From Sabethes cyaneus (taxonomy: Eukaryota > Arthropoda > Insecta > Diptera > Culicidae): 64,000 nucleotides of DNA. The stretch lies in contig NC_071354.1 of the NCBI RefSeq assembly GCF_943734655.1, forward strand, positions 178,098,411 through 178,162,410. Reading direction: 5' to 3'. The position numbers and the translations under genes were made by a program. Shown in pieces: positions 36,022 through 47,219 of the stretch. Position 1 is the first letter of the stretch. Every line of letters starts with the position of its first letter. Below the pieces are notes generated by a model. It did not search any database and was not told where the DNA came from. It saw only the letters and a list, made by a program, of their open reading frames with translations.

Positions 36022-38585
36022 ATGGAATGGAGACTTGGTACCTGGAACTGCAGATCGCTAAATTTCGTTGGTGGCGACAGGGTGCTGCTCGATCAGTTAG
36101 AACTGCGAAAGTTTGGCATCGTGGCACTGCAGGAGATCTGTCGGAAAAGCGAGAACGTGTGAAGGATCCGTGGTGGCAAGGCCCAATTTTACCAGAGCGG
36201 TGGAGCAACCAACGAGCTGGGAACGGGCTTCGTAGTGTTAGGCAAAATGCAGGATCGCGTAATGGACTGGAAAGCGATCAACGAGAGGATGTGCGTGTTG
36301 AGGATAAAAGGCCGTTTCTTCAACTACACCATCATAAACGTGCATTGTCCACACGAAGGTAGACCCGACGATGAGAAGGAAGCGTTTTATGCGCAGCTGG
36401 AGGCAGCGTACGACAGCTGCTCACAACGGGACATAAAGATCGTCATCGGGGATATCAACACCCAAATCGGCAGGGAAGCAATGTATACCGGTGATCGGGC
36501 CCCATAGCCTGCACACCGACACGAACGATAACGGCCAGCGATGCATCAACTTTGCGGCTTCCCGAAGCTTGATGATCAAAAGCACTTTCTTTCCCCACAA
36601 AGATATCCACAAGGCCACCAGGAGATCACCTGACCAACGAAACTCGAACCAAATCGACCATATTCTCATCGAGAGCCGGTTTTTTTCGAACATCACCAAC
36701 ATACGCTCCTTACGGAGTGCTGATATTGACTCGGACCACTACCTAGTAGCAGTACATGTGCGCTCAAAACTATCGACGGTTATCGCTCGCGACAACGTCG
36801 CCCTCCTCAGCTAAACATTCGGCAACTAGACAACCCGTGAACTGCCGAAAACTACGCGCGCGTACTGGATGAAGCTCTGCTTTCCTCTATGAAGCTAAAA
36901 ACGGTTGGAGTAGGATACGTTCGGCCGCAACCGCGGTGCTAGGTGTGGAAAAAGCGCCAGAAGGAGGACAGAGATCGTAAGGAGCTAGAACAACTATTCA
37001 GAGCTAATGACACCCGCAAGTTGAGAGGGTGAACCAAACTCGCAAGGCCCACACACCAAAACCTGACATGTGTAGGGACGAGGGAGGGAATCTAATCACA
37101 AACGAGCGCGAGGTGGTCGACAAGTGAAAGCAGTTCTTCGATGAGCACCTCAACGGCGATGTAGTAGCAGGAGACGCAATGGAAGTTAACCTCGGAGTGC
37201 CTACAAACGACAACAGCGTACTGGCTACCAATCTCGAAGAGATCCGACGAGAAATCGGTCTGCTGAAGAATAATAGAGCCGCCGGAAAGGACCGACTTCC
37301 GGCAAAACTCTACAAAAATGGCCAAGAACCGCTAGCAACGGCACTTCACTGGCTGATTTCAAGGATTTGAGAAGAAGAGAAACTACCGGAGGAGTGGAAG
37401 GCGTAGTCTGTCCCATCTTTAAAAAGGGCGACCGTCTAGACTGCTGTAACTACCGCGGCATTACGCTGGTCAACACCGCCTACAAGGTGCTCTCCCAGAT
37501 TTTGTTGCGACGTCGATCCCCAATAGCAAGAGAACGAATGTAGGGTAGTATCAGGCGGGCTTTATGGGGGCCCGTGCTACTACGGATCAAATTTTTACTT
37601 TCCAACAAATTCTCCAGAAATATCGAGAGTACAACGTGCCCACGCATCATATTTTCGTGGATTTCAGAGCAGCATACGATACCGTTGAACGCGAACAGCT
37701 ATGGCAGATAATGCACGAGTACGGTTTTCCGGACAAACTGGACATTATTCTGGAACGAGTAATGTGCTACGTTCGCGTTTCGGGGACACTCTCAAGTCCG
37801 TTCGAATCGCACAGAGGGTTACGGCAAGGGTATGGACTGTCCTGTATGTTATTCAATATCGCTGTTGAAGGTGCGATCCGGCGAGTGGGCATCGAAACGA
37901 GAGGAACGATCTTCAGCAAGAGTAGCCAACTCCTAGGTTTTGCAGACGACCTCGACATCATTACTAAAAAACGTGAGACGGCGGAGGTAATCTACGCCAG
38001 AGTAAAAACGGAGGCTAGGAGGATAGGGTTACAAATTAATGCATCGAAATTCAACGACGCATTTAAGCTGGAAATCGAGCCTACTTTTCCCTCCGCAAGA
38101 CGTTTCGATCTAGGAGCATACGCCGCCGCACTAAGCTGACGATGTACAAAACGCAAATCAGACCGGTAGTCTTCTACGGAGTTGAGACAGTAACTTTGCT
38201 TACGGAAGACATACGTGCACTTGCCGTTTTTGAATGAAAGGTGTTGCGGACTATTTTTGGCGGAGTACAAACGAAAAGCGGAGTGTGGCGGAGACGTATG
38301 AATCACGAGCTACAGGCAAAGCTTGCAGAGATTCCCATTGTACACCTGGCGAAAGTTGGGAGACTACGGTGTGCCGGCCACGTCGCAAAGATGCCGGACG
38401 ACTGTGTAGTGAAATCCGTTCTCTTGAAGAACCTCACCGGCACCAGGAATAGAAGGGCTCAACGTGCTAGATGGCTCGACCAGATTGAAGCCGACTGAGG
38501 ACCGAGTACAATGGAGATGAATTCTTGATACGACAAGAGCCACAACGGCTCTCGGCTGAATAAATAAGTAAGTAAATAAGTAAGG
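36022..38585 (+). pseudogene. RTE-type (JAM1-like) retrotransposon, near full-length ORF, inactive
   Basis: The AP endonuclease domain starts WRLGTWNCRSLNFVGGDRV at 36025 and continues after a stop with MCVLRIKGRFFNYTIINVHC. Then come DIKIVIGDINTQIGREA and NQIDHILIESRFF, ending at IDSDHYLVAVHVRSKLS (SDH catalytic motif, near 36730). RT follows: GLLKNNRAAGKDRLPAKLYK (37256), the NYRGITL box (37448), FVDFRAAYDTVEREQLWQIM (37656), RGLRQGYGLSCMLFNIAVEG (37815) and FADDLDII (37938). The C-terminus includes RRMNHELQAKLAEIPIVHLA and RRAQRARWLDQIEAD. The 3' tail is (TAAG/TAAA)n at 38561-38583. Several frameshifts and an early stop make it non-functional. It is followed by two more copies in the same direction. 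Confidence 0.88.
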
Positions 38586-38599
38586 TTCAAGAGAAAACA

Positions 38600-39077
38600 A
38601 CATTTGCCTCTAACGGAGAATGAAGATTGACAGCGATGAATTTGAAGTGGATGATGAGTTCATATATTTGGGGTCTCTGGTCATGTCCTACTTTTCCCTC
38701 CGCAAGACGTTTCGGTCAAGTACCATACACTGCCGCACAATATTCATAACAATCTTCGAAACGCTATTCAGATCGGTAGTGTTTTACGGACTTGTATCTT
38801 TAGTTACTGCTTGAGATGTGAAACTACTTGGGGAGATTCCCATCGCACACCAGGCAAAAAGGTTACAGTGAGCCGGCCACGTCGCAAGAATGCTGGACAA
38901 CTATGCAGTGATATCTGTTCACTTCAAATTCCCACAGGCATCATGTATAGAGGGCCAAACGTATTCGATAGCTCGACCGAGAGAAGCTCAAGGTATCGGC
39001 GACGAGTAATCCAGGACCAAGTATTATCGAGACAAGTTCTTGGTACTGCATGGGCCACCCCGGCTTTGTGCTGCTAG
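38600..39077 (+). pseudogene. RTE 3' fragment, in tandem with the previous copy
   Basis: CTACTTTTCCCTCCGCAAGA near 38687 repeats 38083 of the preceding copy. A deleted C-terminal region follows (KIDSDEFEVDDEFIYLGSLV near 38620). Many indels. Confidence 0.75.
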
Positions 39078-39185
39078 AAAAGGAGGAGGTAGAGGGAAAA
39101 TGACCTTAAATTTTCAAATGTTATTCTCGTTCACAAGTCCATAAACTATACCGTTGTTGAATATCGTACAATATTTTATGAAATT

Positions 39186-39355
39186 GGGTATGAAATGGGG
39201 AGAGTTACTTGGAAGGAGCGTCAAACATAGCTCTGGCTCTCTCAAGCTCCAACCTAGCGCTTCCACGCAGATCTAAGTCAAATGATGACGATCGATGGTC
39301 TTGCCTGGAAATGCTTCATGTACATACTGGAGCTGCTAAGCTAGGAGGTGTGAAC
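39186..39355 (+). mobile_element. SINE-like retroposon, 5' fragment
   Basis: Begins GGGTATGAAATGGGG like the copies at 3528 and 31402, and continues with CCTAGCGCTTCCACG and CCTGGAAATGCTTC. It stops at the 5' region of the next RTE copy. Confidence 0.6.
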
Positions 39356-39439
39356 TTGAACGCCTGCTCTCCAGGTGAGGGGCGGTTCACAAGCGTCTGT
39401 CTCGAAACAGGCGGCTGAATATGAAATGCTGTATCCCGC

Positions 39440-41995
39440 AAGCTATACCTAAGATGGCACACTCATCAGCGGGATGTAGGTCTCGCGACCCCGGTGAGGT
39501 AGTATACCGAAAACTCAATTACCACGAACAACGAAGGAAGAAATTCAGAACGGAAAAATCGGTATAGGACACGGCAAGGGCCAAGGAAACGTTTAAGGGA
39601 TAATGATTGGAAACTTGGTACCTGGAATGTCCGAACTCTCCATGAACCGGCACGGGCTGGCTTACTTGCTCGAGAGCTGCATCAACTCGGAGTGGAGATC
39701 GCTGCTATTCAGGGAGTTCGGTGGCCAAATTCCGGAGAAAGGGAGTTCCGTGCAGTAGACCCTATTGCAGGTACTTCTTTCAAGTACCACATCTACTACA
39801 GTGTCGGTAAAAAAGCAGAACATGGAGTCGGTTTCGTAGTGTTGTGAAAACAAAAGCAACGAGTTATCCGATGGAGGCCCGTAGATGCGTGTTGAGGATT
39901 AAGGGAAAATTCTTCAACTATAGCCTAATCAACTTATACGCACCGACAAATGATAAATCCGATGATGCTAAAGACGAGTTTTACGACAGACTTGAGAGGG
40001 CCTATGGAGAGTGCCCAAAACACGACGTGAAAATTATCATCGGAGATGCAATCGCGCAGATCGGGAGGGAGGAATTCTTCCGTCCAGTTATTGGAAGACA
40101 TAGCCTCCATCTGTCGACCAATGATAACGGTCTGAGGCTCATAAATTTTGCCGCGGCCAGAGGAATGGCCATCTGTAGCACCTACTTTCCACGTTTGAAT
40201 ATTCGGAAACACACCTGGAGGCTGGATGCCTCTATGGAGACTCTAGCTCTCAGATCGATAATGCCCTGATTGACGGACGACACTTTTCGGATGCTATCGA
40301 TGTACGGTCTTTTCGGGGACCAAATATCGACTCTGACCACTATCTCGTAGTGAGTAAGATTCGCGCAAGGCTGTCGAACACAGCGAAAGCTCGCACTGAG
40401 AGGACGCTGCGTTTCAACATCCAGCGGTTAACGGCAGACGGCGTAGCAGTGGAGTACGCCAGGAAGCTTGACCAACGAATCGCAGAACAGCAGGAAGAAG
40501 GAGAAGATATAAATGGGCTGTGGTGCCATCGAAACAGCTGCGAGAGAGGTGGTAGGCACGACGCGTGGAAGACAGCATAACAGCTGGTTTGATGCCGAAT
40601 GCCAGAGAGTGACAGATGAAAAGAACCAGGCCAGGAGTCATATGCTCACTGCGGCAACGCGTCAAAACAGGGAGAGATACAGAGAGACTAGAGCTGCGGA
40701 AAAAAGAATCCATTGTCTAAAGAAACGCGAGTACGAGAAGCACGTGCTCGCCGGCGCAGAGGAGCGATACGCCAGCAACGACGCACGGAGTTTCTATAAA
40801 ACGGTGAGATGCAGGAATTTTGCCCTGCCTGTGATGCGCAATGATAGTGTTGGCAACCTGCTTACCGACAAAACAGCGACACTGTTGAATGCAGATTTAC
40901 CTCTCAGATCAGTGGAGATCAGCTGGACAGGATAGGAATTGTAAGCGATGGTCAAGCTGTGGAGCCACCAACACAGGACGAGGTTAAATAAGCAATCAGT
41001 GCGCAGAAAAACGTTAAGGTTGCTGGGAAGGACGGTATTCCGGCTGAACTTTTAAAAGCGGGGAGCGAGCGGCTGTACGAAGCAATCCACAGGATCATTG
41101 TCAGGATCTGGGAGGAAGAACAAATGCCGGAGGAGTGGTTGGATGGCCTCATTTGCCCAATTTTCAAAAAGGGTTATCGAATGGGGTGTAAAAACTATCG
41201 AGGAATTACATTGCTCAGTTCTGCCTACAAGGTGCTTTCCCGTATCCTGTTCTGCAGACTGAGACCGTTAGCGGAGTCCTTCGTCGGCGAGTACCAAGCT
41301 GGTTTTCGTGAGGGTCGCTCCACAACGGATCAGATGTTTACCCTGCGCCAGTTGCTAGACAAGTTTCGGGAGTACAACTTGCCGACACACCATCTGTTTG
41401 TGGACTTTAAAATGGCGTACGATTCAGTTAAACGAAATGAGCTGTGGCAGATAATGTAAGAGCATGGTTTTCCGACGAAACTAGTTACGCTGATTCGTGC
41501 GACGCTGGACGGATCCAAATCATGTGTTAGGATAGCGGGTGAGACCTCAGCTGCTTTCGTGACGTTGGATGGACCGCAGCAAGGGAATGCACTCTTGCCT
41601 TGGAAGGTGCATTACGAAGGACAAACGTGGAAAGGAATGGAACTATCATCACGAAATCTCACATGCTTCTTGGTTTTGCGGATGACGTCGATATCATCGG
41701 AATCATCCGTAGAGCAGTGGAAGAGGCCTTTAGGCTTTTTAAAAGGGAAGCGGCGAGATTGGGACTTACCATTAACACCACCAAAACGAAGTACACGGTT
41801 GCTGGTAGGGAACGTGGGAGCCCAAGTGGTGTTGGTGCTGAGGTGGAGTTAGATGGGGAACGATATGAAGTAGTGGAAGAATTTATATACCTTGGTACAC
41901 TCGTGAAATATGACAACGATGTAAGCCGCGAAAAGAAACTTATTTATACCTATACTTATAAGATACCTATTTATACCTTTTTTCCGGTAAAGACT
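39440..41995 (+). pseudogene. RTE-type (JAM1-like) retrotransposon, best preserved copy
   Basis: A 5' region (about 39360-39600) leads into an endonuclease beginning WKLGTWNVRTLHEPARAGLL (39610). The long frame 39844-40269 carries RCVLRIKGKFFNYSLINLYA and DVKIIIGDAIAQIGREE, where the usual D-F-N has become D-A-I. SDHYLVVSKIRARLS lies near 40333. RT blocks include VAGKDGIPAELLKAGSE (41018, read with one substitution), NYRGITLLSSAYKVLSRILF (41193), FVDFKMAYDSVKRNELWQIM (41399) then a stop, and FADDVDIIGI (41679). It ends at EEFIYLGTLVKYDND, 3' truncated. Stops and frameshifts inactivate it. Confidence 0.88.
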
Positions 41996-42005
41996 TGACA
42001 AAGTG

Positions 42006-42106
42006 CTGCGATCCTATTGATTCTAACAGTCTCTTCCAGCTAGGATTCGAACATACAATGACTGGCTTGTTATATCAGCGTCGTACCTCGAGGCCATCTG
42101 GGAGGC
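42006..42106 (-). mobile_element. tRNA-derived SINE, head fragment
   Basis: Read on minus, CCCAGATGGCCTCGAGGTAC opens the head and CATTGTATGTTCGAATCC gives the B-box region. The body is truncated at GGATCGCAGC, so no tail is present. Same family as 12575-12810. Confidence 0.7.
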
Positions 42107-42556
42107 CGACATTGTTACGATTAGTAAATCAATTGTATAAAATCAAATCCGCCATACGCATGATCCTTTCATCCGCATCTCCACCTTTCATTTCTGTCTA
42201 GGCACGCCACTACTCCTAGCAACAGCATTTTGGTACTTACAGTAGCGGTGACTTGTTTACAACCAGAATTAGTTACATAAGCAGTGGCCATAACCGCCTT
42301 TTAACAACTATGTTAGTATGGCTGGATACATTCCATAAACCAATGAAGTTGTCTCTGAGAAATCTCAGCTTCAAACATTACTTCCGACCTGCGAATCAAC
42401 TTCGTACGAAAGGCGGACATTTGACGTATCCAAAACGATGAAAAATAAGAACACTGAAAACGATCTTCGAAAATTCAATTGAAGCTCTAGTTTTTCAGCA
42501 CCCAAACTTTTCAGAATCAACATCGTCTATGTTTTAATAGAAATCATCGTGGTTCA

Positions 42557-42767
42557 GCCTCCCAGTTGGCTTCGAGTTATGACGCTGAGCCAGTCTTCGT
42601 ATGTTCGAATATCAGCTGGGAGAGGATGTTAGAATCAATAGGATCGTAGCAACTGGCCCTGCAATTGTCCTGTACTCTAACAGCTGGCTGCGAACTCTGT
42701 CGTATAAAAACAGAAGGTCAAGTTTCGATAACGGAATTTAGCACCTAGGCTTTGCTTTGCTTTGCTC
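42557..42767 (+). mobile_element. tRNA-derived SINE with (CTTTG)n tail
   Basis: A full-length copy of the family at 12575-12810. The head GCCTCCCAGTTGGCTTCGAG is followed by CGTATGTTCGAATATCAGC; the tail is CTTTGCTTTGCTTTGCT at 42750-42766. Flanking CGTGGTTCA at 42548-42556 and 42768-42776 is a 9-bp target duplication. Confidence 0.85.
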
Positions 42768-43454
42768 CGTGGTTCAACAATTGTGATAATGGACACTCGT
42801 CACAGATCTTTATTTTGAGGTGTAGGGAATTAATTTTATATTGAATGAATTACGCCGTTTCTTTCAACATAAATTTAAATAACTTGGTAACGCGGTTCGA
42901 ACGATCGTACACATACTAGGTACACTGAATAAATACGTCCAGACTTTGAAAGTTTCCCAGAATAACTGACATCCTTATTGAACGATGTAACATATTGAAG
43001 AACGGCCTAGAAATTCGTGATATGGCCTAAGTTGATTCGTGCATCAAACTCGATCCTCCGTGTTTCTTTTGTTTTTAATACCTACGTGAACGTAGAACGT
43101 GAATAAATTTCCGATTAATTCATAAACTAAAATGTTCTCAGAATCAGTTTTCATTAGTTCGGTTTATTGGCATGAGGTGCAGATGGTGGGCAGATATTAG
43201 TGAGATTTGAATATTCAACTATACAAAGGCTTTGGACACTCCGATTCTAAGCTGCATTTGACATTTCTGTGGGGCTATTTCCTGGTCCTAACGTTGATTC
43301 CAAGATTTTACTGCTGTTGTTTGTTTTATTCAGATTCCAGTTTTGATGATAAAGGAATACATTACCGTCACGCTTCTTCTCGTAATTCCCGACATACAGA
43401 AATAGCATTGTTAAACTGTAAACAAAATCTTAGTGATCTGTATGCATTCTGCAT

Positions 43455-43600
43455 TCTACGACAAGCCAGTCGTCGTATGTTCAAAGCTCGATTGGGAGAG
43501 ACTTTTACAGTCAATAGAATCGTGGCACTAGCCCGGCAACTGTCATGTGCACCACAGTTGGCTACAGAATTTGGCGAACAAAAAAGAAAAAACCCGAATT
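43455..43600 (+). mobile_element. tRNA-derived SINE, diverged copy
   Basis: AAGCCAGTCGTCGTATGTTC, CAATAGAATCGTGGCACTAG and ACAGTTGGCTACAGAATTTG follow the SINE order. The surrounding open frame (43207-43614) runs through it and is not a gene. Confidence 0.7.
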
Positions 43601-43967
43601 CCATCAGAAAATAGCACGAAGATTTTGATTTGCTTTTTGGTTCGCTATTGAATTAATTTATAATGTGGCCAATGCAACCTAACTTAGATTAATTTTATGC
43701 AAATGTTATTCGCTCAAAAGTTTAATAAAAAAGTATTGTAGATTCAATAATTTCACATATATAAAAGTACATTGTGAACTAAATTATGTATAGATACATT
43801 TATTCATAAGGCATTCTTCATCTTCTTCAAACACTAACTGCAGAAAACAAAAGCACTGTTTTAATTTCCCAAACTTTTATTTCACACGCACCTGTTTTCC
43901 AAACGTTGTATATTATTATGCAACACAGTGCATCTTGAATTCGGTCACAAAATGAGGTACACGTTTG

Positions 43968-43973
43968 TTTATT
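43968..43973 (-). terminator. Candidate poly(A) signal for the 44095-44661 gene
   Basis: AATAAA on the minus strand, about 120 bp after the stop codon. A further T-rich block follows (a second AATAAA on minus lies near 43881). Confidence 0.45.
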
Positions 43974-44094
43974 TCTCTTTGCAACAGTTCACCTTGCACA
44001 CATCGAACGTTGAGTTGTTGCTCAGTCAATCTCTTTCGTGCGCTTCCCCGCGTATCGATCGGGGAAGGCGGAGGGGGTCGTTGACCCACGGCAA

Positions 44095-44661
44095 TCAAAC
44101 ACTGTTCTGTCGTTGCAGTTCGCTAATATCTACCAACTCACTGTCGGAGTTGGTGGATGAGCTGGAACTGGAACTGCTACTGGACGAACTGGAGCCAGGC
44201 GGTAGATACTGGGACGAGGCAGAAACTGCACCGGTGGACTTTACTGCGCTTGATTTTACATTGAACTCGAAGGTCTTCTCGTGCTCCACCAGCGGAGCTA
44301 CGGAGTTTTTCTCCGGGATCGGTGGCGAGGTCGTAACTTCAGTCTGCTTGTCATCACAATCACCATTGGAGCTGCCTCCTGTCGGTCCGAAACTGGTGTT
44401 GATGGTAATTGTTTTCTTGTACGGCGAAGAATTTGCAGCGTTGATCATGTAATTGAAACTTTGAGATTTGAGGTCCATCAAGGAGCGCCAGAGACGATTC
44501 TTGAATTCCACCTTCTGTCGGATTAAGTTGGAAATCATATCGCTAATGTTTGGTCCATTGTACTGTTTGTTGATGGTGAAATCAAAGCTTCCCCAGGGAA
44601 CTGCTACAGTCGTCGATAAAACGCACAAAGCAAAAATCGTACACACCGAAACGAATTTCAT
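44095..44661 (-). CDS. Small secreted protein of unknown function with C-terminal polyserine run
   Basis: Predicted 188 residues, one exon. Residues 1-20 form a clear signal peptide (MKFVSVCTIFALCVLSTTVA, cleavage probably after VA). Residues 24-75 look helical, with ISDMISNLIRQKVEFKNRLW then RSLMDLKSQSFNYM. NGP at 36-38 lacks a sequon, but N78-S79-S80 and N88-T89-S90 fit N-glycosylation. Residues 97-130 are polar with one cysteine (C102) in the mature chain. Residues 157-169 are an unbroken serine run, followed by an acidic end. The start is the Met directly before the signal peptide. A CAG just upstream on minus (CTTCCTACAG then GACTTCC) could be the end of a 5' UTR intron. It is isolated among repeats. 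I do not recognise the family; it could belong to a fast-evolving secreted matrix or reproductive protein group. Confidence 0.78.
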   Translation of the reverse strand: MKFVSVCTIFALCVLSTTVAVPWGSFDFTINKQYNGPNISDMISNLIRQKVEFKNRLWRSLMDLKSQSFNYMINAANSSPYKKTITINTSFGPTGGSSNGDCDDKQTEVTTSPPIPEKNSVAPLVEHEKTFEFNVKSSAVKSTGAVSASSQYLPPGSSSSSSSSSSSSSTNSDSELVDISELQRQNSV

Positions 44662-44679
44662 TTTTACAACGTTAGGAAG

Positions 44680-47040
44680 TCCTGTAGGAAGTCTGAACTT
44701 GTCAAAAGTTACACCGCTGCGTGAAACTTCAAGTCAGCCAATACGAACGATCGCGAACGGAAGAGCGAGATCACCGAAACACTTCTAAACGTGGCCGGAT
44801 ACCGAAAGCAAATGCTGCGCTGTCCTGCGTGTTGGTGGCTCAAATTTTCAAATATTCGAAATAAATATTGAACTAATCGTCCCGCTCACTGCTGTGGTTC
44901 CGCCGACCACGACGAGGATGGGAAACTTGTTTGGGATCAGCAAATAAATCGCACTGTCCGATGCGGTGCGACGACGCGACGGTCAAACGATCGCATCTTT
45001 GATTCTCTTCAGCCGCGCGCTATTGTATTGAGCGAGCGGATGAAGATGAGAGTCGAACACGGTGAAGAGACTGCTAATGATTTTGCATCACCGTGTTCAA
45101 TAGTGGGTAATATTTAGTTTTTTTATGCGTATTTGAGGTAGACGGTGGCGGGGAATAGTGGAATAAAAATCAAAGCAAGAAGCCTAGGTTCGAATGGTGA
45201 GCGGTCTTTTTTAGCAAATTGGTGTCTTTGACGTGCTAACGGCGGTGACGCTATGACTGCCGATTCCAAGAGAATGTACGGTCTATGATAGATCTTCGTC
45301 TTGGATGGATTTTGAATTCTGATTAAAATACTCATCATTAAATATTTTAATTTTTTTAAGAGAATTTTACCTATGACGAGGTAGAGTTCACCTACCCTTT
45401 GATAGTTCGTTGGTTGTGTAAGCAACAAAGAATGGAATGAAAGAACGTATCCACCAGCAAAGCCCAATCACATGTATCTATCAGTTAGCGTTAAAATTAG
45501 AGCAAACACATCGATAGACTGCAGATTTGCATTGACGTAACTCAGTAAAGGTCAATGGGATACGAAAAACTGTTCTAATAAAAAACCGGAATCAGTGGGA
45601 TTTTTAAAGCAGTTTTAAAAATTATAATTTTAGCATCGTACTCGATATCTGGAATATTTGGAGAATAAAATTTAGTGTATCTGTTTGGATTACAGTTTAG
45701 AAAGTTTGTAGTGTTATAATTACTTCTTTTGTATTTCTCCTTCAAACCTTAGACTTTGATAAACTACATATCAAGAGGTCCAGAATGAAGCTTTAACTGA
45801 TTTTGAGCAAATTTTGTTGATACGATGTTTAATTTTTTACTTACCACGGCACTTGATATAAAACTTTGAATGCTCCACCCCCCCCCCTTGGAAATTGGCT
45901 TTAAAAATCGGGGGACAAAAAAATAATTTGTAGGATATGAGTCAAATTTTTTTTTATAAAATCAACTGTCTGTGGGCTCTACAGTCTGAAAAACTCGAAA
46001 AATGAGTGTATGAGTTGAGTTAACGCTTCTAGCACGAAACAGAAATGGAAATTCGAACAATGGAATTTCCGAAAATTGTCCAAAAAAATTTTCCTTCTTT
46101 TCTGGCTTTTTTTCATTGATTTTTGCATAGAAAATAATAACGTATATATTATAAGCAAGAATAGATGCGGTTTTCATGTTTAAACTTTAAATAAAAATGC
46201 TTAAAACCCATGTTTTTTTGCTCGATTAAAAAATTTACTTTGTTTTTTTGGCCCCCCCCCAACTTTTTTCAAATATTTGTAATGGCCTAATTTATGTATA
46301 CTAAGATTCATTCAAATTTACACTAATCTGTTCATTAAAATGCAATTTTTTATACCAATCAACTTTTTGGTTGTACTATATTAGTACCTAAATTCGATAA
46401 TTGTGAGCAAAGTGGATCATAATTTCACCCCAGTTCAAGTTGCTGTAATGTTGCCGAACTCGATTATCAGGATTTTAATCATAAAATGAAAACTAAACAT
46501 ACCTAGTTGAAAATCATACAAACTTGCAGGTTTGTATTTTTTTTAAAGTTTACAATTCAATCATTTTCTACTGCCTACTAAACTTTATCATAAATAAGTC
46601 CGCTTATTTCGGTTATTGCGTAATAAAATTCACATACGTGAGAGGTACCTAATACTTGGGTAATAACACTTTTGCTTTTATCGTATCGATCGGGATTAGC
46701 TGATTCAGAGCTTGATCGTGAATTTTCCTTTCCACGGGGGTAAAGCATCTTCGATCGATATTTGCACACGAGCCTCGATACAACGGTATCAACGTTTGAG
46801 CCTGCATGTATACTACTTGGTGCTGCGTTGCGACTTCAAGTCATTATCTTTTGGCTTGAGCTTTCAACAGAACAACGTTAGCTGGCAGGGTTTAGTGCTA
46901 ATTCCCGTCATAGTAAGGAAGGCCACTTCAATTTTAATCATTTCTTGGATGGATTTAACGAATAATCCAAAAGTTCTGGGACTGATGTGACTCAAACACA
47001 CCTACCTTCCGATCCGTGCATTTTAATTTCACAAAAAAGT
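44680..47040. other. Intergenic stretch, nothing coding recognised
   Basis: Contains the promoter side of the 44095-44661 gene (no clear TATA in the first 150 bp). It also has a GC-richer block at 44885-45065 and homopolymer runs of C near 45879 and 46252. The frame on minus at 45123-45467 has no motif and random-looking composition. Confidence 0.4.
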
Positions 47041-47044
47041 GTCT

Positions 47045-47215
47045 GAAATTAAATGAAAAAGAAAACTTTCCAATTAAATTCTACTATGTATATTTATTCG
47101 CGACATGAATATACATAGTAGTATTTAACTAGAATTTTACCTAGAGTTTTAACTAGAGTTTATTTTATTTAATAATCAGATTTCGTATTCTACTAAGACG
47201 CTCCAAAAACTCCAA
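47045..47215. repeat. Dispersed repeat with TTCGTATTCTACTAAGACGC, copy 2
   Basis: Carries CCAATTAAATTCTACTATGT, TTTATTCGCGACATGAATAT and the shared end TTCGTATTCTACTAAGACGC, as at 16970-17110 and 50340-50565. Confidence 0.6.
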
Positions 47216-47219
47216 AAAG

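Noticed and set aside
43207..43614. 135-codon open frame on plus
   Set aside because: Its second half is translated SINE sequence; the first half has no motif.
43928..44452. 174-codon open frame on plus opposite the 188-aa gene
   Set aside because: Antisense shadow of the polyserine-encoding region; no signal peptide or motif.
45123..45467. 114-codon open frame on minus
   Set aside because: No domain or signal peptide, AT-driven composition, no poly(A) or promoter context.
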